Assembly: GCA_024401495.1 (NCBI GenBank)
Contig: JAKSKW010000004.1
Coordinates: 43,969-107,968 of the forward strand
Direction of reading: 5' to 3'
Length of the DNA stretch: 64,000 nt
DNA from: Paludibacteraceae bacterium
Lineage (GTDB): Bacteria; Bacteroidota; Bacteroidia; Bacteroidales; Paludibacteraceae
Of this stretch, positions 54,581 to 62,501 are shown piece after piece (position 1 is the stretch's first letter; each line of letters opens with the position of its first letter). The translations under genes were made by a program, and so were the position numbers. A model generated the notes under the pieces. It saw only the letters and a list, made by a program, of their open reading frames with translations. It searched no databases and was not told where the DNA came from.

Positions 54581-55423
54581 CTAAAGTTTCTCAATCTCCT
54601 CAATTGACAATCCACTCGCAATGGAAATAGTAGACATGTCAACACCTTGATTTTTAAGGCTTCGTGCAATTTTCAATTTTTCTTCCTCTCTGCCAATCTT
54701 AATCCCTTTCTTAAAACCATGCTCCTCCATGTCCATCTCATCTGCAAGTTTCTTGAGGCTCGCTTCATACACGGCACGATCGTCCTTAGACAAAGCTCCT
54801 ACCTTGGCTTTCTCTATTAATCTAAGCAAACCTTCGTCTGCTCTCTCAAACACAGATGAATGAATGTTTTCCATACTCCCTAAGTTTTTGAAGAGGTTAA
54901 TCCAAATGTCCTTTGTTGTGAAGTCTTTGATATCCAACTCGAACGATGGCAAAGATATAAAATATTTTCGATGTCTGTCCCAAAACACTTCTCCTGTTTT
55001 GACGTCACACTCAGCTGTGCAGGTCAGTGCCTTGTTGATGCCTGCCATTTTCTCTCCCAAAATGAAGATGCCGATGATTCTGTCGATGTCCTTCTCCATT
55101 TTTCGCCACTCCAATCCCTTTTCTATCTTACTGTCAAGAAGACGGTAGACGTAATAGTTTGCCCTTGTCTTGAAATAGTCCTGACACGAATTCTGCATCT
55201 CAATCAAGATTGAGTCTCCGCTCTGTGTCGTGCAGTGAAGATCGAACGTCACTCCACGTTGGCTGTATGTTTCTCGTGGAATCTCCACATTTTCAAAATT
55301 GACATCCGTGATTGTCTCCACGTCGCCTTCCAGGATCGCATTTAGAAAGGATCTCATGATTATCGGGTCTGACATACAATACTTGAACCCGAAATCGCAT
55401 CGCAAATCGATGTATTTGCCCAT
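54581..55423 (-). CDS. Rpn family recombination-promoting nuclease, copy 1
   Basis: A 280-residue PD-(D/E)XK family protein. The N-terminus GKYIDLRCDFGFKYCMSDP and the conserved VTFDLHCTTQSGDSILIEMQ (catalytic Asp and Glu-x-Gln in place of Glu-x-Lys) fit the Rpn/PDDEXK transposase-like family. Residues 1-242 are identical to the copy at 55595; the tail then differs and ends IARSLKNQGVDMSTISIASGLSIEEIEKL. Rpn proteins promote recombination and some act in phage defence. Its promoter-like TATCTTTG lies 63 bp upstream at 55486-55493. Confidence 0.86.
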   Translation of the reverse strand: MGKYIDLRCDFGFKYCMSDPIIMRSFLNAILEGDVETITDVNFENVEIPRETYSQRGVTFDLHCTTQSGDSILIEMQNSCQDYFKTRANYYVYRLLDSKIEKGLEWRKMEKDIDRIIGIFILGEKMAGINKALTCTAECDVKTGEVFWDRHRKYFISLPSFELDIKDFTTKDIWINLFKNLGSMENIHSSVFERADEGLLRLIEKAKVGALSKDDRAVYEASLKKLADEMDMEEHGFKKGIKIGREEEKLKIARSLKNQGVDMSTISIASGLSIEEIEKL

Positions 55424-55499
55424 GATTTAATGAATTATATTAATTTATACTGTGTCTAATCTTGTCGACTAAACTTTAACTATTGCAAAGATAGTAAAA
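54701..55499. repeat. Direct repeat, copy 1 (about 800 bp, Rpn 5' region and promoter)
   Basis: This block is almost identical to 55787-56584, offset 1086 (1085 after an indel near 55443). I see only about four differences. It includes most of the Rpn coding region and the promoter and ends where the 3' parts of the genes diverge. Confidence 0.9.
55486..55493 (-). promoter_or_regulatory. -7 box (TATCTTTG) of Rpn copy 1
   Basis: TATCTTTGCAATAGTT on the minus strand, about 63 bp before the start; duplicated with the gene. Confidence 0.55.
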
Positions 55500-55552
55500 T
55501 TCATAATGTAGATATGAATTTCGATACCAATCTTAGCCAAATTCTTTCACAA

Positions 55553-55585
55553 AAAATAGGGTGAGAACAATGTCTCGCCCTATTT
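55553..55585 (-). terminator. Intrinsic terminator of the second Rpn gene
   Basis: Minus strand AAATAGGGCGAGACA and TGTTCTCACCCTATTT arms with one or two mismatches, followed by TTTT. It lies just after the stop of the second Rpn gene. Confidence 0.7.
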
Positions 55586-55594
55586 GATAAATGA

Positions 55595-56509
55595 TTATAA
55601 CTTTTCTATTTCTTCTAAAGAAAGTCCCGTCAGTTTATGAATAAGATTGAAGTCAAGCCCCTCCGCCTTCATGCCTATGGCTAATTGAATAGTTTTGTTA
55701 CGTTCACCTCGTTTTTCTCCAATCTCTATGCCTTCTTCTCTGCCAATCTCGATTCCTTCTTCTTTTCCAATCTCTATACCTTGCTTAATCCCTTTCTTAA
55801 AGCCATGCTCCTCCATGTCCATCTCATCTGCAAGTTTCTTGAGGCTCGCTTCATACACGGCACGATCGTCCTTAGACAAAGCTCCTACCTTGGCTTTCTC
55901 TATTAATCTAAGCAAACCTTCGTCTGCTCTCTCAAACACAGATGAATGAATGTTTTCCATACTCCCTAAGTTTTTGAAGAGGTTAATCCAAATGTCCTTT
56001 GTTGTGAAGTCTTTGATATCCAACTCGAACGATGGCAAAGATATAAAATATTTTCGATGTCTGTCCCAAAACACTTCTCCTGTTTTGACGTCACACTCAG
56101 CTGTGCAGGTCAGTGCCTTGTTGATGCCTGCCATTTTCTCTCCCAAAATGAAGATGCCGATGATTCTGTCGATGTCCTTCTCCATTTTTCGCCACTCCAA
56201 TCCCTTTTCTATCTTACTGTCAAGAAGACGGTAGACGTAATAGTTTGCCCTTGTCTTGAAATAGTCCTGACACGAATTCTGCATCTCAATCAAGATTGAG
56301 TCTCCGCTCTGTGTCGTGCAGTGAAGATCGAACGTCACTCCACGTTGGCTGTATGTTTCTCGTGGAATCTCCACATTTTCAAAATTGACATCCGTGATTG
56401 TCTCCACGTCGCCTTCCAGGATCGCATTTAGAAAGGATCTCATGATTATCGGGTCTGACATACAATACTTGAACCCGAAATCGCATCGCAAATCGATGTA
56501 TTTGCCCAT
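55595..56509 (-). CDS. Rpn family recombination-promoting nuclease, copy 2
   Basis: A 304-residue protein identical to copy 1 up to about residue 242 (HGFKKGIK), then with a different tail: three GIEIG(K/R)EE-type repeats and GMKAEGLDFNLIHKLTGLSLEEIEKL. The tail repeats are common in Rpn proteins and may help oligomerise or bind DNA. The shared PD-(D/E)XK motif is as in copy 1. Its TATCTTTG box is at 56571-56578. The SF1 helicase gene starts upstream on the same strand. Confidence 0.87.
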   Translation of the reverse strand: MGKYIDLRCDFGFKYCMSDPIIMRSFLNAILEGDVETITDVNFENVEIPRETYSQRGVTFDLHCTTQSGDSILIEMQNSCQDYFKTRANYYVYRLLDSKIEKGLEWRKMEKDIDRIIGIFILGEKMAGINKALTCTAECDVKTGEVFWDRHRKYFISLPSFELDIKDFTTKDIWINLFKNLGSMENIHSSVFERADEGLLRLIEKAKVGALSKDDRAVYEASLKKLADEMDMEEHGFKKGIKQGIEIGKEEGIEIGREEGIEIGEKRGERNKTIQLAIGMKAEGLDFNLIHKLTGLSLEEIEKL

Positions 56510-56584
56510 GATTTAATGAATTATATTAATTATACTGTGTCTAATCTTGCCGACTAAACTTTAACTATTGCAAAGATAATAAAA
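55787..56584. repeat. Direct repeat, copy 2 (about 800 bp)
   Basis: Partner of 54701-55499. The near-identity of both gene and promoter suggests a recent duplication or gene conversion. Confidence 0.9.
56571..56578 (-). promoter_or_regulatory. -7 box (TATCTTTG) of Rpn copy 2
   Basis: TATCTTTGCAATAG on the minus strand, 62 bp upstream of the start. A TTG lies about 17 bp before the box. Confidence 0.55.
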
Positions 56585-56616
56585 AATTGGAATGCCAACT
56601 AGCATTCCAATTTTTT
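56581..56616. terminator. Bidirectional terminator overlapping the helicase stop
   Basis: AAAAAATTGGAATGC, loop CAACTA, GCATTCCAATTTTTT: a perfect 15-bp stem. The minus-strand arm encodes the last residues (KKLEC) and stop of the helicase, so terminator and coding sequence overlap. Confidence 0.85.
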
Positions 56617-58461
56617 AGTCTCCTTCACCCATTCCCACAATTTTCTATAAAATGCGTGGTGGGACAATGTTGCTGCATTACCAATAATCATGAGTTTCAT
56701 TCTTGCTCGCGTCATCGCCACGTTCATGCGTCGCAACTCTTTCAAGAATCCGATCTCTCCATTCTCATTCGAGCGTACAAGGCTGATAATCACGACGTCG
56801 CGCTCCTGTCCCTGGAATCCGTCGACGGAATTGACCGTGATGAATTTTCTGAACGGTTTCAAGAATTTCGACTCTTTTATAAGGTGGCGTAGGTAATAAA
56901 CCTGGTTCTTATATGGTGAGATGATTCCAAAATCAATACGTTCCTCCTTGACTCTGTCCGGTCCGATTTTCTCTATGAACTGAGTCAGCAATGCGATGGT
57001 AAGTTCTCCCTCCATCTTGTTGACACGTCCTGCCGACTGAGAAACATACTCTTCCTCAAACGACAATTCCTCCGTGTTGATCCACTCCAACGGATTGTCG
57101 AAATCCAATACGCCACGACACTTGACCTCGTCGGCTGCCTTCAACTTACCGTCGTAAAACCAGTCAGAAGAGAATTTCATAATGCTCTCATGCATACGGT
57201 ACTGCACATTCAATAGTGAAACCGACGTCGGCTTTGTTTCAGCCAGTTTCTCCATCAAAGTGTGTGAAAGTCCGGCTTTCTCCGCCTCAAAGCATTTGAT
57301 TGTAGGCGGCAACTGCTTATGGTCGCCCGCAAAAATCACTCGGTGCGACTTGGAGATCGGAATCCAACATGCCGCTTCCAAAGCCTGTGCTGCCTCGTCG
57401 ATGAAAAGGGATTGGAAATTTCGTCCGTATAATATAGGATTGGCTGCTCCGACGAGTGTGCAAGCCACCACACGTGAGTCTGAGAAAAGGCTCTCACGAA
57501 TCTCATATTCCAAAGCCTCAGCCTTCTCCTTCACCGCACGAGCCTTGTCCTTGTTGGTTCGGTAGAGTTCACGCACAGTCTTACGCATACCCCAAAGAGT
57601 ATCGTACATAGGATGAGACTCAAACCTACGCTCGTAAGTGGAGGCGAGCATCTTATCGTCGACGCGGGACGGATTGCCAATACGCAATACGCTGATGCCA
57701 CGATCCTGAAGTTGCTCGGAAATCCAGTCGACAGCCATATTGCTCTGAGCGCACACCATCACCTGAGTCTCGCGTCGCAACGTTTCATAAATAGCCTCGG
57801 CGAGTGTTGTCGTCTTACCTGTGCCCGGAGGACCATGCACGATAGCCACATCCTTGGCACGGAGAATCTTGTTGATTGCCTCCTCCTGTGACGAGTTGAG
57901 CCACGGGAACCGGATAAGCGAGAAATCGAAGAAATTTGGTTCACGGTTGCCAAGCAGAATCTCACGCAGATCATAGAGTCTGCCATCCTTCACACTCATC
58001 ACCCTGTCCATAGCCTCGAACATAGCCTTATAACTGCTCTCGTCGAAACCCAACTGCACGCCTAGGCGGTTGACCGATTCCAAAGCACCAAGGGCATCCC
58101 TACCTGGCAACGTCACCACCAGCATTGTAGGCGTGGCATAGCTAACCTGTGCGTTCGTCTTCACCACACGAATCTCCTCATTATAAGAGACGCTGAAGAA
58201 TTGCACAGCCTTACCATATTCAAAATGGTCCTCCTCATCTTCCAACGGAGCATGAAGAATCTCCACAACAAACTGATTCAGTGAGTTGTAGTAGGATTTA
58301 CCCAAAGAGACAGGGTAACGGCAGATGCCGGCGGAAATTTTCTTGGAAATAGAAATTTGGGAAGACTGAACGTCGAAACTCTTCCTATCGTATTCGTATT
58401 CCATCTTTAGCAGCTCGCGATGACGCTGCAACGACAATAATGATGATGTGTTGTTTGCCAT
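56599..58461 (-). CDS. SF1 DNA/RNA helicase, IGHMBP2/Nam7-like
   Basis: A 620-residue helicase. The Q motif is LNSSQEEAI (188-196), Walker A GPPGTGKTT (210-218), motif II FIDEAAQALEAA near 350, motif IV NVQYRMHESIMKFSS, motif V VNSVDGFQGQERDVV and motif VI RRMNVAMTRARMKLMI. This set matches UPF1-like/IGHMBP2-like helicases. An N-terminal beta region (about 30-120) may bind nucleic acid. It lies upstream of the Rpn pair and may belong to the defence-like island, though similar proteins also have housekeeping roles. Confidence 0.92.
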   Translation of the reverse strand: MANNTSSLLSLQRHRELLKMEYEYDRKSFDVQSSQISISKKISAGICRYPVSLGKSYYNSLNQFVVEILHAPLEDEEDHFEYGKAVQFFSVSYNEEIRVVKTNAQVSYATPTMLVVTLPGRDALGALESVNRLGVQLGFDESSYKAMFEAMDRVMSVKDGRLYDLREILLGNREPNFFDFSLIRFPWLNSSQEEAINKILRAKDVAIVHGPPGTGKTTTLAEAIYETLRRETQVMVCAQSNMAVDWISEQLQDRGISVLRIGNPSRVDDKMLASTYERRFESHPMYDTLWGMRKTVRELYRTNKDKARAVKEKAEALEYEIRESLFSDSRVVACTLVGAANPILYGRNFQSLFIDEAAQALEAACWIPISKSHRVIFAGDHKQLPPTIKCFEAEKAGLSHTLMEKLAETKPTSVSLLNVQYRMHESIMKFSSDWFYDGKLKAADEVKCRGVLDFDNPLEWINTEELSFEEEYVSQSAGRVNKMEGELTIALLTQFIEKIGPDRVKEERIDFGIISPYKNQVYYLRHLIKESKFLKPFRKFITVNSVDGFQGQERDVVIISLVRSNENGEIGFLKELRRMNVAMTRARMKLMIIGNAATLSHHAFYRKLWEWVKETKKLEC

Positions 58462-58498
58462 AATGATGGCAAAGATAAGGATAAACTATATAGATATA

Positions 58499-58894
58499 CT
58501 ATATACTTAATACATTTCTCATTATCCACCAACCAAAATATAAATATACATATACCTTCAAAGTATATCTGTGAAATACTATTTCTTTAAGTTTACCAAA
58601 CACGTCATTATAATTGTACCATGACACTAATATGGCAAGAAACGCATAAGGGACGGATAAAATGAAAAAATAATTATAACTTAAGGCTTCAGTAAAATTT
58701 CCGTGGGAAAGGGCATGCAATGCTCTTTGTGCTCCACAAGCGGGACAATCAGTCCCAGTCAAAACTTTCCAAATACATTTAATTGGGAAAGAAGTCACAT
58801 GAGGATTGACAAAATAATATATTATCACTAACGACAGTATTACCATCGGGAAGATAATACCCATTATTTTGTCAGTCCTAGTCATGTGAATCAC
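58499..58894 (-). CDS. DUF2752 membrane protein
   Basis: A 131-residue protein with three hydrophobic segments (about 13-29, 72-91 and 111-127). The conserved TGTDCPACGAQRALHALSHGNF, a Cys-pair motif, defines DUF2752; function unknown. It lies 1 bp after the stop of the CD225-like gene, the common pairing in Bacteroidota, so the two are probably cotranscribed. Confidence 0.85.
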   Translation of the reverse strand: MIHMTRTDKIMGIIFPMVILSLVIIYYFVNPHVTSFPIKCIWKVLTGTDCPACGAQRALHALSHGNFTEALSYNYFFILSVPYAFLAILVSWYNYNDVFGKLKEIVFHRYTLKVYVYLYFGWWIMRNVLSI

Positions 58895-58895
58895 A

Positions 58896-59168
58896 TTAGT
58901 GACTTAGAGCAATTGCACTTGCTCCAAAAACCACAGCGATAATTACGTAAAGCACGATAATTACTGCAGCACTGATCATACCCCACTTTGAGAACTTCTT
59001 TGACTGCTCTGAAGCATTCTTTGCAGCTTCATAATTTCCTGCAGCGTAAAGGCCGTCTACTTTAGTAGCATAAACAATTGAAGCAATTCCTAGAGGCAAG
59101 CAGCACAATAGTGTGCAAATGATTGCCCATACCATGTTGTTGTCTGGTTTTGGCTGTTGATTTTCCAT
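58896..59168 (-). CDS. CD225/dispanin family protein
   Basis: A 90-residue protein with two membrane helices (about 10-30 and 58-84) and the motif TLLCCLPLGIASIVYATKVDGLYAAGNYEAA, typical of CD225/dispanins. The animal members (IFITM) act in membrane fusion control; in bacteria they are uncharacterised. It is followed closely by a DUF2752 gene, and a decayed paralogue lies just upstream at 59186. Confidence 0.9.
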   Translation of the reverse strand: MENQQPKPDNNMVWAIICTLLCCLPLGIASIVYATKVDGLYAAGNYEAAKNASEQSKKFSKWGMISAAVIIVLYVIIAVVFGASAIALSH

Positions 59169-59185
59169 TTTTTAAAAAATTAAAA

Positions 59186-59380
59186 TTAATTACTCAATTC
59201 AAAACAAAAATTCGAAACAAAAAAAATAAAATAAAGAATACCAAACGCAAAACCGAAAATGGCACCCCATATAGCATACTGCTTGGCATTATCGGCAGAT
59301 TCTTTTGCAGCAGCATAAAATCGTTGTGCATAGCAATGCCACACCTAATTATTATCAGGCTTTGGTTCTGTATTATTTTC
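59186..59380 (-). pseudogene. Decayed CD225 paralogue with internal deletion
   Basis: On the minus strand the DNA encodes ENNTEPKPDNN then a stop, matching the intact gene's N-terminus (ENQQPKPDNN); further on, in another frame, AQRFYAAAKESADNAKQYAIWG and GFAFGILYFIFF match its C-terminal half (VDGLYAAGNYEAAKNASEQSKKF). The middle, with the first helix and the PLGIAS motif, is missing, and no start codon remains. A broken duplicate of the neighbour. The gap 59381-59790 holds no other gene. Confidence 0.7.
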
Positions 59381-59715
59381 TAATATCTCTAAATTCACCA
59401 ATTTTTCATTCTCCTATTGTTTAGTCCATTTTTTATACCTCAACAATAATTAGAACGCACAAATATACACATTTGTTTCATTTCAACTACTACTTTTCCT
59501 ATTTTTTTACCATTTGTTCTCTATTATTTGTTAAGTCGGCACATCAGAAGCAAATCTGAAATCCATGTCTACCTAACATCAAAGTAGAAAGCTCAGTACG
59601 AAAAGGAGAAAATCATAAAATCCAACAGACGACATTTTAAGGACTTTCGTTTTGCCCGTTCATAAAAATGTTGATAACTTGTTGCTATTTGTGTTAAAAT
59701 CTTCAACTCTGTTTT

Positions 59716-59747
59716 TTTTGAATAAAAAAGTTGATAGGATAAATTTG
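59716..59747 (+). promoter_or_regulatory. Promoter (-33 TTTTG, -7 TAAATTTG) of the Mur-ligase gene
   Basis: TTTTG at 59716-59720 and TAAATTTG at 59740-59747 with a 19-bp spacer, the expected Bacteroidota arrangement, 44 bp before the start codon. The best-supported promoter in the window. Confidence 0.7.
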
Positions 59748-59790
59748 CAAACAGTAAAACACTTATCAATTAAATTTTAACGCTTATGAT

Positions 59791-61191
59791 ATGGGACATG
59801 ATGATCAGCACAGTGCTTGCAATCGGAGCCGTCGTAGCTATTTCGTCGGTGTTGCTGGCACAGGTATGAGTCCAATGGCTCTTTTCCTTGCAGGAAAGGG
59901 CGAAGAGGTTTATGGAAGCGATCGTGCTTTCGCTCAGAAAGAGAAAAACCAGGACTATAAAGAACTTACTCGCCACGGTGTCAATTGTGTGATGCAGGAT
60001 GGCGAACACTTACCGTCAGATTTGGATTTCGCAGTTGTGAGTACAGCTGTGGAGGACACAAATCCGGATATCAAGGAAATTAAGGCACGCAATGTAAAGA
60101 TTATGCATCGCAGTGAGCTTCTTGCGGAGATTGCCGGAAGCCACAAGGGAGGTGCGATTTGTGTGGGAGGAACTGCAGGTAAGAGCACAACCACTCACCT
60201 TATCTATCAACTTCTGCTTGGTGCAGGAAAACATCCGTGTATGATCGCAGGTGCTGCCGATAATGATGTGAAAAGAGGAGGAGAACCCGGCAATTTCGAT
60301 AATTCAGGTGATGGTCCGCTCGTATTTGAGGGCGACGAGAGTGACAAGAGCATCGTAAGATATAATCCTACTATGTCTGTCATCACAAACGTTGGCCACG
60401 ACCACCATGAGATCGATGTCACAGTCGGTTTGTTCCAGACTGTCGCTGACAATACTGCCGACACTGTGGTTCTCAATTCAGGTGATGAAAATCTCCGTCG
60501 TCTTAACTGCAAAAAACGAGTTTCTTTCGCTTTAGCCGATTTAGACCCAAATGCAGACTTTAAGGTCACAGACCTGAAACATACCAGCGAAGGCATAACA
60601 TTCTTAATCAACGGAGTGCCATTCGCATATCATTCTATTGGTCTTCACAACGCATTGAACATCGCCGCAGCCGTGGCTATGGCAAGTGTGTATGGTGTCG
60701 ACGTGAAGGAGTGTGCAAAGATATTGAGCAAGTTTGGCGGAGTCTACCGTCGTGGAAATATCATCGGAAAGAATCCTAACGGAGCCATTTTGGTGGACGA
60801 TTTCGCCCACACTCCAGAGGAGGTTGCCGAGACAATCCGCACGCTGGCCACATTCTCCGACAAGGTTCATGCTGTCTACCAGCCTCATGGATTCGGTCCG
60901 CTTCGCAAGACATACGAGCAGATGGCGATTCTTTTGAAGGAGGTGATGAGAAAGCAGGATGTCTTCTATCTTGCCGACGTATACTATGAAGGAGGCACAA
61001 CCGACATGAGCATCGGATCTAAGTTTGTGGCTGATTACTTCACGTCGCAGGGCATCAATTGCGTCTACGTGCAGGATAGAAAAGAGATCCCAGCGTTGAC
61101 AGCGAAAGAGAGCAAAGCCAGCGATTCGATTGTGGTGATGGGAGCACGCGACAAGTCTCTTGCAGATTATGCCTGCTCTTTTAAAGGATAA
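59791..61191 (+). CDS. Mur ligase family protein (MurC/Mpl-like)
   Basis: A 466-residue protein. The N-terminal UDP-binding motif is VAGTGMSPMA (20-30), followed by YGSDRAFAQK and DFAVVSTAVEDTNPD; the ATP-binding loop is GGTAGKSTTT (126-135), where MurC/Mpl normally read GTHGKT. Further motifs VFEGDESDKS, TNVGHDHHEID and the C-terminal VDDFAHTPEE are present. MurC adds L-Ala to UDP-MurNAc; Mpl adds a recycled tripeptide. Which one this is cannot be decided here. The ATG at 59791 gives an odd hydrophilic N-terminus; an overlapping short frame starts at 59786. A family B hairpin follows the gene. Confidence 0.85.
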   Translation: MGHDDQHSACNRSRRSYFVGVAGTGMSPMALFLAGKGEEVYGSDRAFAQKEKNQDYKELTRHGVNCVMQDGEHLPSDLDFAVVSTAVEDTNPDIKEIKARNVKIMHRSELLAEIAGSHKGGAICVGGTAGKSTTTHLIYQLLLGAGKHPCMIAGAADNDVKRGGEPGNFDNSGDGPLVFEGDESDKSIVRYNPTMSVITNVGHDHHEIDVTVGLFQTVADNTADTVVLNSGDENLRRLNCKKRVSFALADLDPNADFKVTDLKHTSEGITFLINGVPFAYHSIGLHNALNIAAAVAMASVYGVDVKECAKILSKFGGVYRRGNIIGKNPNGAILVDDFAHTPEEVAETIRTLATFSDKVHAVYQPHGFGPLRKTYEQMAILLKEVMRKQDVFYLADVYYEGGTTDMSIGSKFVADYFTSQGINCVYVQDRKEIPALTAKESKASDSIVVMGARDKSLADYACSFKG

Positions 61192-61221
61192 TCCGAAAAT
61201 ATTGATAATTTTGCATTGTAG

Positions 61222-61241
61222 AGACGGGGCATGCCCCGTCT
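61222..61241 (+). terminator. Family B palindrome acting as terminator of the Mur-ligase gene
   Basis: AGACGGGGCATGCCCCGTCT is a perfect palindrome followed by TTT, 31 bp after the stop. Related to the weaker palindrome before purD at 21678. Confidence 0.7.
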
Positions 61242-61275
61242 TTTCGTGTCAAATTGCATCATAAAAAACAATAAT

Positions 61276-62325
61276 ATGCAGATTAAAGAACTTGGTGAAT
61301 TTGGATTGATCGACAGACTTACGAAGGAATTCCCTATCGTGAATAAGTCGACAGAATTGTCGGTTGGCGACGATTGTGCTATCTTGGATTACACAGGCAA
61401 GAAAACATTAGTAACGAAGGATTTGCTTCTTGAAGGCGTTCATTTCGACCTTACATACTGCCCTCTTCTACACTTGGGTTACAAATCGGCGATTGTAAAT
61501 TTCTCCGACGTCTACGCAATGAACGGCAAGCCAAAACAGATGGTTGTGGGACTTGGTGTTAGTTCAAAACTATGTGTGGAGGATCTTGATGAGCTATACG
61601 CAGGAATGAAGATCGCTTGTGAGGAGCACGGAGTCGACCTTATCGGTGGAGATACAACAGCCTCGCTAAACGGTCTTACTATCAGCATCACATGTATCGG
61701 TGAAGGTGAGGAAGGCAAGATTGTGAAGCGCAGTGGAGCTAAAGATACAGATTTGATCTGCGTCACAGGTGATCTTGGTGCCGCATATATGGGTTTGCTT
61801 CTTCTTGAGAGAGAGAAAGAGGTGTTCAACGCAGGAAGTGGTTCGGATCCAGATTTCGCAGGCAAAGAGTACTTGATCGAGCGACAGTTGAAGCCAAGAG
61901 CAAGAAAGGATATCATCGAGTCGTTGGAGCGTATTAACGTCGTCCCTACAGCGATGATGGACATCTCGGATGGATTATCGTCAGAGTTGCTTCATATCTG
62001 CAAAGCAAGCCACGTAGGATGCCGAATTTACGAGGATCGTATTCCTATTGATTTCTTGACAGCGCAGATGGCTGAGGAGATGAATATGAACATGACAATG
62101 GCAGCAATGAACGGTGGTGAGGATTATGAACTTCTATTCACTATTCCTCTGTCAATGCACGACACATTCACTGCCTTGACTGAGGTTGCCCTTCCTGGAG
62201 TGCCACGTCCAGACATCAAGATCATCGGCCATATCACATCAGAGAATCTTGGAGCACGAATGATCACACGTGGAGGTGGAGAGATCGACATCCAGGCTCA
62301 GGGATGGAACTCGCTTAAGGAATAA
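61276..62325 (+). CDS. thiL: Thiamine-monophosphate kinase
   Basis: A 349-residue protein starting MQIKELGEFGLIDRL; an in-frame ATG at 61231 overlaps the hairpin and is unlikely. Conserved motifs: SVGDDCAILDYTGKKTLVTKD (Asp-Asp metal site), GYKSAIVNFSDVYAMNGKP, LIGGDTTAS, and SDGLSSELLHIC with the final NGGEDYELLFTIP. ThiL phosphorylates thiamine monophosphate to the diphosphate coenzyme with ATP. It belongs to the AIR-synthase-like fold. A strong terminator follows at 62349. Confidence 0.95.
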   Translation: MQIKELGEFGLIDRLTKEFPIVNKSTELSVGDDCAILDYTGKKTLVTKDLLLEGVHFDLTYCPLLHLGYKSAIVNFSDVYAMNGKPKQMVVGLGVSSKLCVEDLDELYAGMKIACEEHGVDLIGGDTTASLNGLTISITCIGEGEEGKIVKRSGAKDTDLICVTGDLGAAYMGLLLLEREKEVFNAGSGSDPDFAGKEYLIERQLKPRARKDIIESLERINVVPTAMMDISDGLSSELLHICKASHVGCRIYEDRIPIDFLTAQMAEEMNMNMTMAAMNGGEDYELLFTIPLSMHDTFTALTEVALPGVPRPDIKIIGHITSENLGARMITRGGGEIDIQAQGWNSLKE

Positions 62326-62353
62326 TTCGTAATTCGTAATTCATAATTGTCGG
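62321..62353. repeat. Family C repeat after thiL
   Basis: AATTCGTAATTCGTAATTC and CATAATTGTCGG: the same type as at 40637 and 45831, here overlapping the thiL stop codon. Confidence 0.5.
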
Positions 62354-62392
62354 TATATTCCAGAACACAAGGGGTATACCGACATTTTTTTT
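62349..62392 (+). terminator. Intrinsic terminator of thiL
   Basis: GTCGGTATA, a 17-nt loop, TATACCGAC and ATTTTTTTT. A perfect 9-bp stem with a strong T-run. Its left arm starts in the GTCGG end of the family C repeat. Confidence 0.82.
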
Positions 62393-62401
62393 GTGTGGGG
62401 G

Positions 62402-62420
62402 GATTATATAGCAGTTTAAA
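62402..62420. repeat. Degenerate end of repeat family A
   Basis: GATTATATAGCAGTTTAAA resembles the left end of the copies at 5472 and 7685; no right end is seen. In the 176-bp gap before the serpin gene. Confidence 0.4.
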
Positions 62421-62475
62421 ATTTACGTTTTTGTATATAGATTTTACTGATTTAAGTTCTAGAACAAAAAAAACC

Positions 62476-62489
62476 ATGCAAATTTGCAT
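62476..62489. promoter_or_regulatory. Palindrome ATGCAAATTTGCAT before the serpin gene
   Basis: A perfect 14-bp palindrome 13 bp before the serpin start. It could be an operator or a coincidental AT-rich palindrome; it also contains AAATTTG, similar to a -7 box. Confidence 0.4.
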
Positions 62490-62501
62490 TAAAACAAAAA
62501 T

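Noticed and set aside
54581..56509. Insertion sequence with transposase
   Set aside because: Rpn proteins are sometimes labelled transposases, but no terminal inverted repeats or target duplications bound either copy, and the repeated block ends inside the genes.
59786..59869. 27-codon hydrophobic leader peptide overlapping the Mur ligase
   Set aside because: It lies in another frame over the conserved Rossmann strand; hydrophobicity there is expected by chance.
61231..61275. Upstream start for thiL
   Set aside because: It overlaps the terminator hairpin and adds residues absent from the family start.
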